Origin: Ramlibacter albus
Lineage (GTDB): Bacteria; Pseudomonadota; Gammaproteobacteria; Burkholderiales; Burkholderiaceae_C
Assembly: GCF_014297445.1 (NCBI RefSeq)
Contig: NZ_JACORU010000001.1
Span: 434,001 to 498,000, forward strand
Direction of reading: 5' to 3'
Length of the DNA: 64,000 nt
Of this stretch, positions 52,509 through 62,664 are shown in pieces (position 1 is the stretch's first letter; each line of letters begins with the position of its first letter). The translations under genes were made by a program, and so were the position numbers. The notes below the pieces were generated by a model. It was given only the letters and a program-made list of their open reading frames with translations. It was not told the origin of the DNA and did not search any database.

Positions 52509-53353
52509 AGACCATGAGAGACCCCGGCGGTATCCACGCAGCCCCCTCGCCTGCCCAGCCGCCAGCCGGCACGGGCCGCAAGGTCGGCGACGTCATCCTC
52601 GACGTCAAGAACATCTCGCTCGCCTTCGGCGGCGTGAAGGCTCTCACCGACATCTCGTTCGACGTACGAGAGCACGAGATCCGCGCCATCATCGGCCCCA
52701 ACGGCGCCGGCAAGAGCTCGATGCTCAACTGCATCAACGGCGTGTACCAGCCGCAGCAGGGCACCATCACCTTCCGCGGCAAGACCTTCGCGCACATGAA
52801 GAGCCGGCAGGTCGCCGAGATGGGCATCGCGCGCACGTTCCAGAACCTGGCGCTCTTCAAGGGCATGAGCGTGCTGGACAACATCATGACCGGCCGCAAC
52901 CTGCGCATCAGGAGCAACATCTTCCTGCAGGCGCTGCGCATCGGCCCGGCCGAGAAGGAGGAGATCCAGCACCGCGAATACGTGGAGCGGATCATCGACT
53001 TCCTGGAGATCCAGGCCTACCGCAAGACGCCCGTGGGCCAGCTGCCCTACGGCTTGCAGAAGCGCGTGGACCTGGCGCGCGCGCTCGCGATGGAGCCGCA
53101 GGTGCTGCTGCTCGACGAGCCCATGGCCGGCATGAACCTCGAAGAGAAGCAGGACATGTGCCGATTCGTCCTCGACGTGAACGACGAGTTCGGCACGACG
53201 GTGGTCCTCATCGAGCACGACATGGGCGTGGTGATGGACATCAGCGACCGCGTGGTGGTGCTGGACTACGGCAAGAAGATCGGTGACGGCTCGCCCGAAG
53301 AGGTGCGCGCCAACCCCGAAGTCATCAACGCATACCTGGGCACGCAGCACTGA
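52505..53353 (+). CDS. Branched-chain-type ABC transporter ATP-binding protein (LivG)
   Basis: 282 residues. Walker A GPNGAGKSS, signature region LPYGLQKRVDLARAL (a YG variant of LSGGQ), Walker B LLLLDEP and H-loop IEHDMG. The first 30 residues are an Ala/Pro-rich extension. Second gene of a seven-gene operon. Confidence 0.9.
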   Translation: MKTMRDPGGIHAAPSPAQPPAGTGRKVGDVILDVKNISLAFGGVKALTDISFDVREHEIRAIIGPNGAGKSSMLNCINGVYQPQQGTITFRGKTFAHMKSRQVAEMGIARTFQNLALFKGMSVLDNIMTGRNLRIRSNIFLQALRIGPAEKEEIQHREYVERIIDFLEIQAYRKTPVGQLPYGLQKRVDLARALAMEPQVLLLDEPMAGMNLEEKQDMCRFVLDVNDEFGTTVVLIEHDMGVVMDISDRVVVLDYGKKIGDGSPEEVRANPEVINAYLGTQH

Positions 53354-53355
53354 CC

Positions 53356-54285
53356 ATGGGCTTCTTCCTCGAAACACTGCTGGGCGGCCTGATGACGGGC
53401 ATGCTCTACGCGCTGGTGGCGCTGGGCTTCGTGCTGATCTTCAAGGCCAGCGGCGTCTTCAACTTCGCGCAGGGCGCGATGGTGCTGTTCGCGGCGCTGG
53501 CCATGGCGCGCTTTGCCGAGTGGCTGCCCAAGTGGCTGGGCTTTTCCAGCCCGGTGCTGGCCAACGTGCTGGCCTTCATCCTCGCGGGCGTGGTGATGTT
53601 CGCGGTGGCGTGGGTGGTCGAGCGGCTGGTGCTGCGCCACCTGGTCAACCAGGAGGGCGCGACGCTGCTGATGGCCACGCTGGGCATCACCTACCTGCTC
53701 GACGGCATCGGCCAGACGCTCTTCGGCAGCGACATCTACAAGATCGACGTGGGCATGCCCAAGGACCCGCTCATCGCCTTCGAGAGCACCTTCCAGGGCG
53801 GCATCCTGATCAACAAGGAGGACGTCATCGCCGCGGGCATCGCCGCGGTGCTGGTGATCGCGCTCAGCCTGTTCTTCCAGAAGACCGGCACCGGCCGCGC
53901 GCTGCGCGCCGTGGCGGACGACCACCAGGCCGCGCAATCGATCGGCATCCCGCTCAACCGGATCTGGGTGATCGTGTGGTGCGTGGCCGGCGTCGTGGCG
54001 CTGGTGGCCGGGATGATCTGGGGCAGCAAGCTCGGCGTGCAGTTCTCGCTGGCCACCGTGGCGCTGCGCGCGCTGCCGGTGGTGATCCTCGGCGGCCTCA
54101 CCTCGGTGCCCGGCGCGATCATCGGCGGGCTGATCATCGGCGTGGGCGAGAAGCTCTCCGAGGTGTACATCGGGCCGCTGGTGGGCGGCGGCATCGAAAT
54201 CTGGTTCGCCTACGTGCTGGCGCTGGGCTTCCTCCTCGTGCGGCCGCAAGGGCTGTTCGGCGAAAAAATCATCGACCGGGTCTGA
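53356..54285 (+). CDS. Branched-chain-type ABC transporter permease (LivH)
   Basis: 309 residues with about eight hydrophobic helices, including GGLMTGMLYALVALGFVLIFKASGVFNFAQG, the family signature at the N-terminus, and the EAA-like GRALRAVADDHQAAQSIGI. Forms the inner membrane pore with LivM. Two bp from each neighbour. Probably imports a carboxylate related to the CoA ligases of the operon, not leucine. Confidence 0.92.
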   Translation: MGFFLETLLGGLMTGMLYALVALGFVLIFKASGVFNFAQGAMVLFAALAMARFAEWLPKWLGFSSPVLANVLAFILAGVVMFAVAWVVERLVLRHLVNQEGATLLMATLGITYLLDGIGQTLFGSDIYKIDVGMPKDPLIAFESTFQGGILINKEDVIAAGIAAVLVIALSLFFQKTGTGRALRAVADDHQAAQSIGIPLNRIWVIVWCVAGVVALVAGMIWGSKLGVQFSLATVALRALPVVILGGLTSVPGAIIGGLIIGVGEKLSEVYIGPLVGGGIEIWFAYVLALGFLLVRPQGLFGEKIIDRV

Positions 54286-54287
54286 AC

Positions 54288-55361
54288 ATGATCTACAGGG
54301 AAAACGGCCAGTTCAAGACCACCTACCGCGCGGACCAGCAGATCTTCCCGATCGCGCAGGACCGTGTCGCGATCGCGCTCATGCTCGTCGTCGCCTTCGT
54401 GGTGGTGCCGGGGCTGGCCAGCGACTACATGTTCCGCGCGATCCTGATCCCCTTCCTGATCATGTCGCTGGCGGCGCTCGGGGTGAACATCCTCGTGGGC
54501 TACTGCGGCCAGATCTCGCTGGGCTCCGGCGCGTTCATGGCGGTCGGCGCCTACGGCGCGTACAACATCTTCATGCGCACCGGCATGCCCGTGGTGCCGT
54601 CGCTGCTGCTGGGCGGGCTGTGCGCCACGGTCTTCGGCATCCTGTTCGGCCTGCCCAGCCTGCGCGTCAAGGGCCTGTACCTGGCGGTCGCCACGCTCGC
54701 CGCGCAGTTCTTCGCGGACTGGATGTTCCTGCGCATCAAGTGGTTCACCATGGACACGCCCTCGGGCTCCGTCGCCGTGTCGAACCTGCAGGTGCTCGGC
54801 TGGCCCATCGAGAGCGCGGTGAGCAAGTACCTCTTCTGCCTGGCCTTCGTCGTGGTGATGGCGCTGCTCGCCAAGAACCTCGTGCGCAGCGCGATCGGGC
54901 GCGAGTGGATGGCCATCCGCGACATGGACGTGGCCGCCGCGGTCATCGGCATCCGGCCGATGTACGCCAAGCTCTCCGCGTTCGCGGTGAGCTCCTTCAT
55001 CGTCGGCGTGGCCGGCGGCCTGTGGGCCTTCGTCTACCTCGGCGCGTGGGAGCCCGCGGCTTTCTCGGTGGACATGTCGTTCCGCCTGCTGTTCATGGTG
55101 ATCATCGGCGGCATGGGCTCGATCATGGGCAGTTTCTTCGGCGCCTTCTTCATCGTCATCCTTCCCATCTTCCTGAACCAGGCACTGCCGGCGGTGGGCT
55201 CCCTCGTCGGCGTGACGATTTCCACCGCGGGTATCTCCCATACCGAGTTCATCGTCTTCGGCGCTTTGATCGTGTGGTTCCTGATCGTGGAGCCGCATGG
55301 GTTGGCCCGCCTGTGGGCCGTGGGCAAGCAGAAGCTGCGCCTGTGGCCCTTCCCTCATTGA
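54288..55361 (+). CDS. Branched-chain-type ABC transporter permease (LivM)
   Basis: 357 residues, about ten helices. ALGVNILVGYCGQISLGSGAFMAVGAYGAY is the LivM signature; IGREWMAIRDMDVAAAVIGI is the coupling loop. A longer N-terminal cytoplasmic segment (YRENGQFKTTYRADQ) is typical for the aromatic-acid subgroup. Start at 54288 follows the LivH stop by 2 bp. Confidence 0.92.
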   Translation: MIYRENGQFKTTYRADQQIFPIAQDRVAIALMLVVAFVVVPGLASDYMFRAILIPFLIMSLAALGVNILVGYCGQISLGSGAFMAVGAYGAYNIFMRTGMPVVPSLLLGGLCATVFGILFGLPSLRVKGLYLAVATLAAQFFADWMFLRIKWFTMDTPSGSVAVSNLQVLGWPIESAVSKYLFCLAFVVVMALLAKNLVRSAIGREWMAIRDMDVAAAVIGIRPMYAKLSAFAVSSFIVGVAGGLWAFVYLGAWEPAAFSVDMSFRLLFMVIIGGMGSIMGSFFGAFFIVILPIFLNQALPAVGSLVGVTISTAGISHTEFIVFGALIVWFLIVEPHGLARLWAVGKQKLRLWPFPH

Positions 55362-55389
55362 CGACAGCATTTTCAACAAGGAGACAGAC

Positions 55390-56709
55390 ATGAAGTTGCG
55401 CTACGCACTCCTCGCCGCATCCCTGGCCGCCGCGGTGGCGGGCACCGCCTTCGCCCAGGCCAAGGAGCAGTTCATCCCGGTGCTTTCGTACCGCACGGGC
55501 CCGTTCGCGCCCAACGGCACCCCGTGGGCCAACGGCTACGTCGACTACCTCAAACTCGTCAACGCGCGCGGTGGCATCAACGGCGTGAAGCTCAGTTTCG
55601 AGGAATGCGAGACCGGCTACGACACCGCGCGCAGCGTCGAGTGCTACGAGCGCCTGAAGGGCAAGAACGGCGGCGCATCGCTCGTGCAGCCGCTGTCCAC
55701 CGGCGCGACCTACGCGATCACCGAAAAGGCGCCCGGCGACAAGATCCCGCTGGTGACCATCGGCTACGGCCGCAGCGAAGCCGCCGACGGCACGATCTTC
55801 AAGTGGAACTTCCCGATCGCCGGCACGTACTGGGTCGCGGCCGACGCGATCCTGCAGGCCATCGTCAAGAAGGAAGGCGGCTGGGACAAGCTCAAGGGCA
55901 AGAAGATCGCGCTCGTCTACCACGACAGCCCCTACGGCAAGGAGCCGATCCCGCTGCTGCAGGAGCGCGAGAAGATGCACGGCTACCAGCTGTCGCTGCT
56001 GCCGGTCGCTTCGCCCGGCGTGGAGCAGAAGTCCACCTGGCTGCAGATCCGCCAGAGCCGCCCCGACTACGTGCTGCTGTGGGGCTGGGGCGTGATGAAC
56101 TCCACCGCGCTGAAGGAGGCGGTCGCCACGGGCTACCCGCGCGAGAAGATGTACGGCGTGTGGTGGTCGGGCGCCGAGCCGGACGTGAAGGACGTCGGCG
56201 ACGGCGCCAAGGGCTACAACGCGGTGACCATGCAGCACGGCGCCGAGCCGCAGTCCAAGGTGGTGAAGGACATCCTCGCGATGGTGCACGGCAAGGGCCA
56301 GGGCACCGGCCCGAAGGAAGAAGTGGGGCAGGTGCTCTACATGCGCGGCGCGATGAGCGCGATGCTGGGTGTCGAAGGCATCCGCGCGGCGCAGGAGCGA
56401 TTCGGCAAGGGCAAGGTCATGACCGGCGAGCAGGTGCGCTGGGGCCTGGAGAACCTGAACCTCACGCAGGCCAAGCTCGATGCGCTGGGCTTCGCAGGCG
56501 TGATGCGCCCGATCAGCACGTCGTGCGTCGACCACATGGGCGCCGCCTGGGCCCGCATCCACACCTGGGACGGCTCCAAGTGGAACTTCACCTCGGACTG
56601 GCTGCAGGCCGACGAGCAGGTGATCAAGCCGCTGGTCAAGACCACGGCCGGCAAGTACGCGGCGGAAAAGAAGCTGTCGCCGCGCACCCCGGCCGACTGC
56701 CAGTCCTGA
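55390..56709 (+). CDS. Branched-chain-type ABC transporter substrate-binding protein
   Basis: 439 residues, signal peptide ending AFAQ (1-23). FIPVLSYRTGPFAPNGTPWANG opens the periplasmic-binding fold, and DTARSVECYERLK, IPLVTIGYGRSEAADG and FKWNFPIAGTYW line the ligand site. Longer than LivJ/K (about 367), as for aromatic- and fatty-acid-type receptors. Encoded between the permeases and the second ATPase. Ligand inferred to be an organic acid. Confidence 0.9.
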   Translation: MKLRYALLAASLAAAVAGTAFAQAKEQFIPVLSYRTGPFAPNGTPWANGYVDYLKLVNARGGINGVKLSFEECETGYDTARSVECYERLKGKNGGASLVQPLSTGATYAITEKAPGDKIPLVTIGYGRSEAADGTIFKWNFPIAGTYWVAADAILQAIVKKEGGWDKLKGKKIALVYHDSPYGKEPIPLLQEREKMHGYQLSLLPVASPGVEQKSTWLQIRQSRPDYVLLWGWGVMNSTALKEAVATGYPREKMYGVWWSGAEPDVKDVGDGAKGYNAVTMQHGAEPQSKVVKDILAMVHGKGQGTGPKEEVGQVLYMRGAMSAMLGVEGIRAAQERFGKGKVMTGEQVRWGLENLNLTQAKLDALGFAGVMRPISTSCVDHMGAAWARIHTWDGSKWNFTSDWLQADEQVIKPLVKTTAGKYAAEKKLSPRTPADCQS

Positions 56710-56725
56710 AGCAGGAAGAGAGCGC

Positions 56726-57529
56726 ATGAAAGACATCGTCCTCAACGTCAACGGCATCGAGGTCATCTACAACCACGTGATCCTCGTGCTCAAGGGGGTC
56801 TCGCTGCAGGTGCCGGACGGCCGCATCGTCGCGCTGCTGGGCGGCAACGGCGCCGGCAAGACCACGACGTTGCGGGCGGTGTCCAACCTGCTCAAGGGCG
56901 AGCGCGGCGAGGTGACCAAGGGGTCCATCGAGCTGCGCGGCGAGCGCATCGAGAACCTCACGCCGGCCGACCTCGTGCAGCGCGGCGTGGTGCAGGTGAT
57001 GGAAGGGCGCCACTGCTTTGCCCACCTCACCATCGAGGAAAACCTGCTGACCGGCGCGTACACGCGCAGCAGCAAGCAGGAAGTGGCCGCGAACCTGGAG
57101 AAGGTCTACAACTACTTCCCGCGCCTGAAGACGCGCCGCACGTCGCAGGCGGCGTACACGTCCGGCGGCGAACAGCAGATGTGCGCGATCGGCCGCGCGC
57201 TGATGGCCAACCCCAACCTCGTGCTGCTCGACGAGCCCTCGATGGGGCTGGCGCCGCAGATCGTGGAGGAGGTGTTCGAGATCGTGAAGGACCTGAACCA
57301 GAAGGAGAAGGTGACCTTCCTGCTCGCGGAGCAGAACACCAACATGGCGCTGAAGTACGCCGACTACGGCTACATCATGGAGAGCGGCCGCATCGTGATG
57401 GACGGCCCCGCGGCCGAACTCGCGACCAACGAGGACGTCAAGGAGTTCTACCTCGGCGTCGGCGGCGGCGAGCGCAAGAGCTTCCGCGACGTGAAGAGCT
57501 ACAAGCGCCGCAAGCGCTGGCTGGCCTGA
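56726..57529 (+). CDS. Branched-chain-type ABC transporter ATP-binding protein (LivF)
   Basis: 267 residues. Walker A GGNGAGKTTT, signature TSGGEQQM, Walker B LVLLDEPSMGLAPQ and H-loop-equivalent LAEQNTNM. The last ~40 residues (KSFRDVKSYKRRKRW) are a basic extension. Pairs with the LivG-type ATPase to drive the transporter. 16 bp after the receptor gene. Confidence 0.92.
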   Translation: MKDIVLNVNGIEVIYNHVILVLKGVSLQVPDGRIVALLGGNGAGKTTTLRAVSNLLKGERGEVTKGSIELRGERIENLTPADLVQRGVVQVMEGRHCFAHLTIEENLLTGAYTRSSKQEVAANLEKVYNYFPRLKTRRTSQAAYTSGGEQQMCAIGRALMANPNLVLLDEPSMGLAPQIVEEVFEIVKDLNQKEKVTFLLAEQNTNMALKYADYGYIMESGRIVMDGPAAELATNEDVKEFYLGVGGGERKSFRDVKSYKRRKRWLA

Positions 57530-57541
57530 AGCAGTATCGAC

Positions 57542-58789
57542 ATGAGCGAATATTTCGACGACCTCGAAACCCGCAGCCCGCAGCAGCGCGAGGCGCAATT
57601 GCTCGCCGCGCTGCCAAGGCAGGTGGCGCACGCGCAGAAGAACAGCGCGGCGATGCGCAGGATCCTCGAAGGCGTGGACGCCGCCCGCGTCACGTCGCGC
57701 GAGGCGCTGGCGAAGCTGCCCGTGCTGCGCAAGCACGAACTGCTGGAGATGCAGAAGGCGGCGCGTGCGACCGACCCCTTCGGTGGTTTCTCGACACTCG
57801 TTCGCGGCCCGCAGATGCCGCGCATCTATGCCTCGCCCGGCCCCATCTACGAACCCGAGGGCGCCACGCGCGACTACTGGCGCTGCGCCCGAGCGCTCTA
57901 CGCGGCGGGCTTCCGCAGCGGCGACCTGGTGCACAACTCGTTCAGCTACCACATGACGCCCGGCGCCTACATCATGGAGTCGGGCGCGCACGCGATCGGC
58001 TGCACCGTGTTCCCGGCCGGGGTGGGCCAGACCGAGCAGCAGTTGCAGGCCGTGGCCGAGCTCAAGCCCAACGCGTACACCGGCACGCCCAGCTTCCTGC
58101 GCATCCTGGTGGAGAAGGCCGAGGAGACCAAGGCCGATATCGAGAGCCTGAAAAAGGCCATGGTCGGCGGCGAGGCATTGCCGCCCAGCCTGCGCGACTG
58201 GTTCGGCGAGCGCGGCATCGCGGTGGCGCAGTGCTACGCGACGGCCGATCTCGGCATGATCGCGTACGAAACCAGCGCTCGCCAGGGCATGGTGGTGGAG
58301 GAGAACGTCATCCTCGAGATCGTGCGGCCCGGCACCGGCGACCCGGTGGCCGAGGGCGAAGTGGGCGAAGTCGTTGTGACCTCGCTCAACCCCGCCTACC
58401 CGCTGGTGCGCTTCGGCACCGGCGACCTGTCGGCCGTGCTCGCGGGTGCGTGCCCGACCGGCCGAACCAACATGCGCATCAAGGGCTGGATGGGGCGCGC
58501 CGACCAGACCACGAAGATCCGCGGGATGTTCGTGCACCCCGCGCAGGTGGCCGACATCGCCCGCCGCTTCCCGGAGATCGTGAAGGCGCGGCTCGTCGTC
58601 AGCGGCGAGATGGCCAACGACGTGATGACGCTGAAGGTGGAAGCCTCATCCATACCGCACGGGCTGGATGCTCGCATCGGCGAGGCGATCCGCGACGTGA
58701 CCAAGCTCAGGGGTGACGTGGAGCTGGTCACGCCGGGCAGCCTGCCGAACGACGGCAAGGTCATCGAGGACGCGCGCAGCTACAAATAG
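57542..58789 (+). CDS. Phenylacetate-CoA ligase-like (PaaK-family) protein
   Basis: 415 residues. HNSFSYHMTPGAYIMESGAHAIGC, AQCYATADLGMIAYETS and the RFGTGDLSAVL plus MRIKGWMGRADQTTKIRG motifs match PaaK adenylate-forming ligases, at close to their 430-residue length. The T/S-rich P-loop is replaced by YASPGPIYEPEGATRDYW, a variation seen in the family's second branch. Last gene of the operon, 12 bp after livF. Activates an arylacetic or similar acid; the second CoA ligase in the same operon. Confidence 0.82.
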   Translation: MSEYFDDLETRSPQQREAQLLAALPRQVAHAQKNSAAMRRILEGVDAARVTSREALAKLPVLRKHELLEMQKAARATDPFGGFSTLVRGPQMPRIYASPGPIYEPEGATRDYWRCARALYAAGFRSGDLVHNSFSYHMTPGAYIMESGAHAIGCTVFPAGVGQTEQQLQAVAELKPNAYTGTPSFLRILVEKAEETKADIESLKKAMVGGEALPPSLRDWFGERGIAVAQCYATADLGMIAYETSARQGMVVEENVILEIVRPGTGDPVAEGEVGEVVVTSLNPAYPLVRFGTGDLSAVLAGACPTGRTNMRIKGWMGRADQTTKIRGMFVHPAQVADIARRFPEIVKARLVVSGEMANDVMTLKVEASSIPHGLDARIGEAIRDVTKLRGDVELVTPGSLPNDGKVIEDARSYK

Positions 58790-58900
58790 CCCGCGCCAGC
58801 CGTTGAGCTGGGTCAAACCCGGCCCCGTCGCTACGTAATTCCCGCGATTTGCAGGGGAGCAGACGTTTTTATCATTGCGAGTCGTCCCAAGGAGCCTCCA

Positions 58901-59890
58901 ATGAAAACCCTGCTCAAGTCCATCGTCTCCGCCGCCGTCGTGGCTGCCGCCTTCGGCGCGCAGGCCGCCGACTTCCCGGCCAAGGACAAGGTCATCACCA
59001 TCATCGTGCCGTTCGCGGCCGGCGGCCCCACGGACCGTGTCGCGCGCGACCTGGCCGAAGCCATGCGCAAGCCCCTGGGCGGCGTGAGCGTCGTGGTCGA
59101 CAACGCGGCGGGCGCGGGCGGCTCCATCGGCGCGAACAAGGTCGCCAAGGCCAACGCGGACGGCTACACGCTCCTCGTGCACCACATCGGCATGGGCACC
59201 ATGCCCACCCTCGTGCGCAACATCCCCTTCAAGGTGGAGAGCGACTTCGAGTACCTGGGCATGATCAACGACGTGCCCATGACGCTGATCGGCCGCCCCA
59301 CGCTGCCGGCCAACAACTTCAAGGAACTGCAGGGCTGGATCGCGCAGAACAAGGGCAAGATCAACCTGGGCAACGCGGGCGTGGGCTCGGCCTCGCACCT
59401 GTGCGGCCTGCTGTTCCAGAACGCGGTCAAGACCGACATGACCCCCGTGCCTTACAAGGGCACCGGCCCGGCCATGACGGACCTGATCGGCGGCCAGATC
59501 GACATCATGTGCGACCAGACCACCAACACGACGTCGCAGATCGAGGCCAAGAAGGTCAAGGCCTACGCGGTCACCACGCCCAAGCGCCTGACCACCCCGG
59601 CGCTGAAGGACCTGCCCACACTGCAGGAAAGCGGCCTGAAGGGCTTCGAAGTGACGATCTGGCACGGCCTGTACGCGCCCAAGGGCACGCCGGCCGACGT
59701 GCAGAAGAAGCTGAACGACGCGCTCAAGGCGGCCCTGAAGGACCCCGACTTCATCAAGAAGCAGGAAGGCCTGGGCGCCGTGGTCGTGGCCGACAAGCGC
59801 AGCGACCCCGCCGAGCACAAGAAGTTCGTCGCGGCCGAAATCGCCAAGTGGAGCCCGATCATCAAGGCTGCGGGCGTGTACGCCGACTGA
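58901..59890 (+). CDS. Bug-family tripartite tricarboxylate receptor
   Basis: 329 residues with signal peptide 1-23 (ending GAQA). [27 protein letters not shown] and the [26 protein letters not shown] motifs are typical. AAGGAG 8 nt before the ATG. 111 bp separate it from the CoA ligase operon, so it may have its own promoter; ends in a good terminator. Ligand unknown. Confidence 0.92.
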   Translation: MKTLLKSIVSAAVVAAAFGAQAADFPAKDKVITIIVPFAAGGPTDRVARDLAEAMRKPLGGVSVVVDNAAGAGGSIGANKVAKANADGYTLLVHHIGMGTMPTLVRNIPFKVESDFEYLGMINDVPMTLIGRPTLPANNFKELQGWIAQNKGKINLGNAGVGSASHLCGLLFQNAVKTDMTPVPYKGTGPAMTDLIGGQIDIMCDQTTNTTSQIEAKKVKAYAVTTPKRLTTPALKDLPTLQESGLKGFEVTIWHGLYAPKGTPADVQKKLNDALKAALKDPDFIKKQEGLGAVVVADKRSDPAEHKKFVAAEIAKWSPIIKAAGVYAD

Positions 59891-59907
59891 GCCTCGGGTG
59901 TTCCCGC

Positions 59908-59933
59908 AAAGGCCGCCTCAGGGCGGCCTTTTT
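59908..59933 (+). terminator. Rho-independent terminator after the Bug gene
   Basis: AAAGGCCGCC, TCAG loop, GGCGGCCTTTTT; a strong stem with a T-tract. Confidence 0.85.
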
Positions 59934-59948
59934 GTTTATGCTCGCCGC

Positions 59949-60935
59949 ATGACCACCCGCCGCACCGTACTCTCCGCCCTTGCAGGCGCCGCCCTCGCGC
60001 CGCATGTGTTCGCGCAAGCTGCCTGGCCGACCCGCCCCGTGCGCATCGTCGTGCCCTTCCCGGCGGGTGGGACCACCGACATCCTCGCGCGCGCCATTGC
60101 GCCGGAACTTGGCAAGGCCTTCGGGCAGAACTTCATCGTGGAGAACCGCGGCGGCGCGGGCGGCAACGTCGGCTCCGAAGTCGTGGCGAAGTCGCCCGCC
60201 GACGGGTACACGCTGCTCATGGGCACGGTGGGCACGCACGGCATCAACCGCGCGCTCTACGACAAGCTGCCGTACGACCCGATCAAGGACTTCGTGCCGA
60301 TCACGATGGTGGCGGGGGTGCCGAACGTGATGGAGATGCAGACCGAGAAGGCCAGGGCGCTGGGCATCAACAACGTGAAGGACTTCATCAAGTACGCGAA
60401 GTCGCACCCCGGCAAGCTGAACATGGCCTCGAGCGGCAGCGGCACCTCGATCCACCTCGCGGGCGAGCTCTTCAAGAGCATGGCCGGCGTGTTCATGGTG
60501 CACGTGCCGTATCGCGGCTCCGCGCCCGCGCTGATGGACATGGTGGGCGGCCAGGCCGACGTGATGTTCGACAACCTGCCCTCGTCGCTGCCGCACATCA
60601 GGGCCGGCAAGCTCAAGGCCTTTGCGGTGACGAGCCGCGAGCGCTCGGTCGCGCTGCCCGACGTGCCGACGATCGAGGAGGCGGCGGGGTTGAAGGGCTT
60701 CGACGCGACGTCATGGTTCGGCCTCCTCGCGCCCGCCGGCACACCGGCCGACATCGTCAACCGCATCCAGCAGGAAGTGGCGAAGGCGCTGCAGACGGCG
60801 GCTGTGAAGGAGAAGCTCGTTGCGCAGGGTGCGATCCCGAGCGGAAACACGCCTGCGCAGTTCGCCGCGCATATCGACGCGGAGCACAAGAAGTGGGCGC
60901 AGGTGGTGAAGGTGTCGGGGGCGAAAGCCGACTAG
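59949..60935 (+). CDS. Bug-family tripartite tricarboxylate receptor, twin-arginine-like leader
   Basis: 328 residues. The leader [23 protein letters not shown] has an RRTVL start that resembles a Tat signal, unlike the other Bug genes here. [50 protein letters not shown] and the [14 protein letters not shown] region are family motifs. Start at 59949 falls 15 bp after the upstream terminator. Ends 4 bp inside the convergent DUF1840 gene. Confidence 0.9.
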   Translation: MTTRRTVLSALAGAALAPHVFAQAAWPTRPVRIVVPFPAGGTTDILARAIAPELGKAFGQNFIVENRGGAGGNVGSEVVAKSPADGYTLLMGTVGTHGINRALYDKLPYDPIKDFVPITMVAGVPNVMEMQTEKARALGINNVKDFIKYAKSHPGKLNMASSGSGTSIHLAGELFKSMAGVFMVHVPYRGSAPALMDMVGGQADVMFDNLPSSLPHIRAGKLKAFAVTSRERSVALPDVPTIEEAAGLKGFDATSWFGLLAPAGTPADIVNRIQQEVAKALQTAAVKEKLVAQGAIPSGNTPAQFAAHIDAEHKKWAQVVKVSGAKAD

Positions 60936-61255
60936 ACGCCCCAGACGATATCCGCGCCGGCCTTCTCGCAGCGCTTGAGCATGTCGATGAAGGGCACGGC
61001 GCGCTGGCGCAGCGACACCGAATCGAACTTCGGCGGCACCTCGCCCTTCGCCTTCGCTTCGTCGATGACGCGCTTGTGCTCGGCCTCTTCCTCGACGATC
61101 GCCTGTTCCAGCTTCGCGATGGCGCCGGGTATCTCGGCGGCCTGGATGATGCCCTTGGGGCCGGGGTCCTTGCCGATGATCTCGAGCACGCGCCGGCCGT
61201 TGGGCTCGAGCATGATCAGGTCGCCGGCCGCTTTCGATTTGAATTTGTAGAGCAT
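60932..61255 (-). CDS. DUF1840 family protein
   Basis: 107 residues, soluble. [31 protein letters not shown] at the start and [21 protein letters not shown] at the end are the DUF1840 pattern found in beta-proteobacteria. The start ATG shares one base with the stop of the upstream cyclopropane synthase gene, so they are co-translated. Function unknown. Confidence 0.88.
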   Translation of the reverse strand: MLYKFKSKAAGDLIMLEPNGRRVLEIIGKDPGPKGIIQAAEIPGAIAKLEQAIVEEEAEHKRVIDEAKAKGEVPPKFDSVSLRQRAVPFIDMLKRCEKAGADIVWGV

Positions 61256-62520
61256 CAGCGGTAGATGTAGTCGCGCGTGAAAGGATACGCCGATTGCGCG
61301 CCCCGCAGTTTCCCGCTCGACATCTCGCCGTCCGGCCGCGTGGCGAGCACCTGGTGCAGCGACACCCACCCCTGCTCGAAGGTGACCGCGCACCCCGCGA
61401 GGTAGAGCCGGTAGGCGCGCAGGATCTTCTCGCCGCGCTCCTCGCCCAGTTGCTGCACCAGGATACCGCGCGCTTCATCGAGGCGCGCCTCCAGCGCATC
61501 GGACCACGCCCACAACGTGCGCGCGTAGTGCGGGCGCAGGTTCTCGGTGTCCACCATTTCCAGCCCCTCCGCCGCCATCTCGCGCAGCACGTGGTGCACG
61601 TGCAGCAGCTCGCCGCCGGGGAAGATGTACTTGTCGATGAAGTCGCCCATCCCGCATCCCAGCGAGCCGGGCTCGAGCCGGCCGGATGTGATGCCGTGGT
61701 TCATCACCAGCCCGCCGGGTTTGAGCAGGCGGCGGATCTTGCCGAAATAGGCCGGTATGTTGGCGGCGCCCACGTGCTCGAACATGCCGACGGAAGCGAT
61801 CTTGTCGTAGCCCTGCGCCTCGCCCAGCTCGCGATAGTCGCACAGCTGGATGCGCACGCGCCCGGCGAGCCCCTTGCGGTCGATGAGCTCCTGCACGTAC
61901 GCATGCTGGTTCTTCGACAGCGTGATGCCGGTGGCATCCACACCGTAGTTCTCCGCGGCCCACAGCAGCAGGCCGCCCCAGCCCGCGCCGATGTCGAGGA
62001 AGCGATCGCCGCCGCGCAGCATCAGCTTGCGGCAGATGTGGTCGAGCTTCGCTTCCTGCGCGGCGTCCAGCGGCATCGCGGCGTCGCGGAAATACGCGCA
62101 TGAATACACGCGGCGCGGGTCGAGCCACAGCGCGTAGAAGTCGTCGGAGACGTCGTAGTGGAACTGGACCTGCTCGGCGTCCTTCTGCAGCGTGTGCTGC
62201 GCGACCGAAGCGGCGTGCCGCTTGAGCTGGGCCCACCAGCCGCCCTCGGCGGCCACGGGGCTCGTGGGAAGCAGCGAAATCACCGTCGTCATCAGGTCGC
62301 GCATGCGGCCATCGAACTCCGCGCGCTTTTCGACGTACGCCTCCGCGACCCGGCCGATCTGGCCCTGCGCGAGCATGGCCAGCGCGGTCCAGTCGGCAAA
62401 TGAAAGCCGAAGCGGCGCCTTCTCCGGGCCGACGTGGCGGCCGCCGGGCAGGTCGAGGCGCACCGGCACGGGCAGCAGCGCGAGCCGGTCCGAGAGTTTC
62501 TTCTCGATCAGCGCTTCCAT
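61255..62520 (-). CDS. Cyclopropane-fatty-acyl-phospholipid synthase family methyltransferase
   Basis: 421 residues (E. coli Cfa 382). SAM site LDIGAGWGGLLLWAAENYGVDATGITLSKNQ; the YSCAYFRD and bicarbonate/lipid-site residues around ASVGMFEHVG and PGGLVMNHGIT are present. Methylates unsaturated acyl chains in membrane phospholipids, usually in stationary phase or acid stress. The N-terminal 130 residues are the lipid-binding domain. Divergent from the MarR gene with 144 bp between. Confidence 0.92.
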   Translation of the reverse strand: MEALIEKKLSDRLALLPVPVRLDLPGGRHVGPEKAPLRLSFADWTALAMLAQGQIGRVAEAYVEKRAEFDGRMRDLMTTVISLLPTSPVAAEGGWWAQLKRHAASVAQHTLQKDAEQVQFHYDVSDDFYALWLDPRRVYSCAYFRDAAMPLDAAQEAKLDHICRKLMLRGGDRFLDIGAGWGGLLLWAAENYGVDATGITLSKNQHAYVQELIDRKGLAGRVRIQLCDYRELGEAQGYDKIASVGMFEHVGAANIPAYFGKIRRLLKPGGLVMNHGITSGRLEPGSLGCGMGDFIDKYIFPGGELLHVHHVLREMAAEGLEMVDTENLRPHYARTLWAWSDALEARLDEARGILVQQLGEERGEKILRAYRLYLAGCAVTFEQGWVSLHQVLATRPDGEMSSGKLRGAQSAYPFTRDYIYR

Positions 62521-62610
62521 GCGGGATTCTTGCCACCGCCGGAGCGCCGCGTCAACGCAGCGGTGTAGGACGAAACCGTCACTTTGATACGGAACAAGGC
62601 GGCACGCCGG

Positions 62611-62638
62611 TTGACAGCATTTTGTTGAGGTTTAAACT
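62611..62638 (+). promoter_or_regulatory. Promoter of the MarR/aryl-CoA ligase operon
   Basis: TTGACA (62611-62616) and TAAACT (62633-62638), 16-nt spacer. GTTTAAAC (62630-62637), a perfect palindrome, overlaps the -10 and would suit autorepression by the MarR protein. Confidence 0.5.
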
Positions 62639-62664
62639 ATTTAGGCCCAACCAAAGGTCGAACC

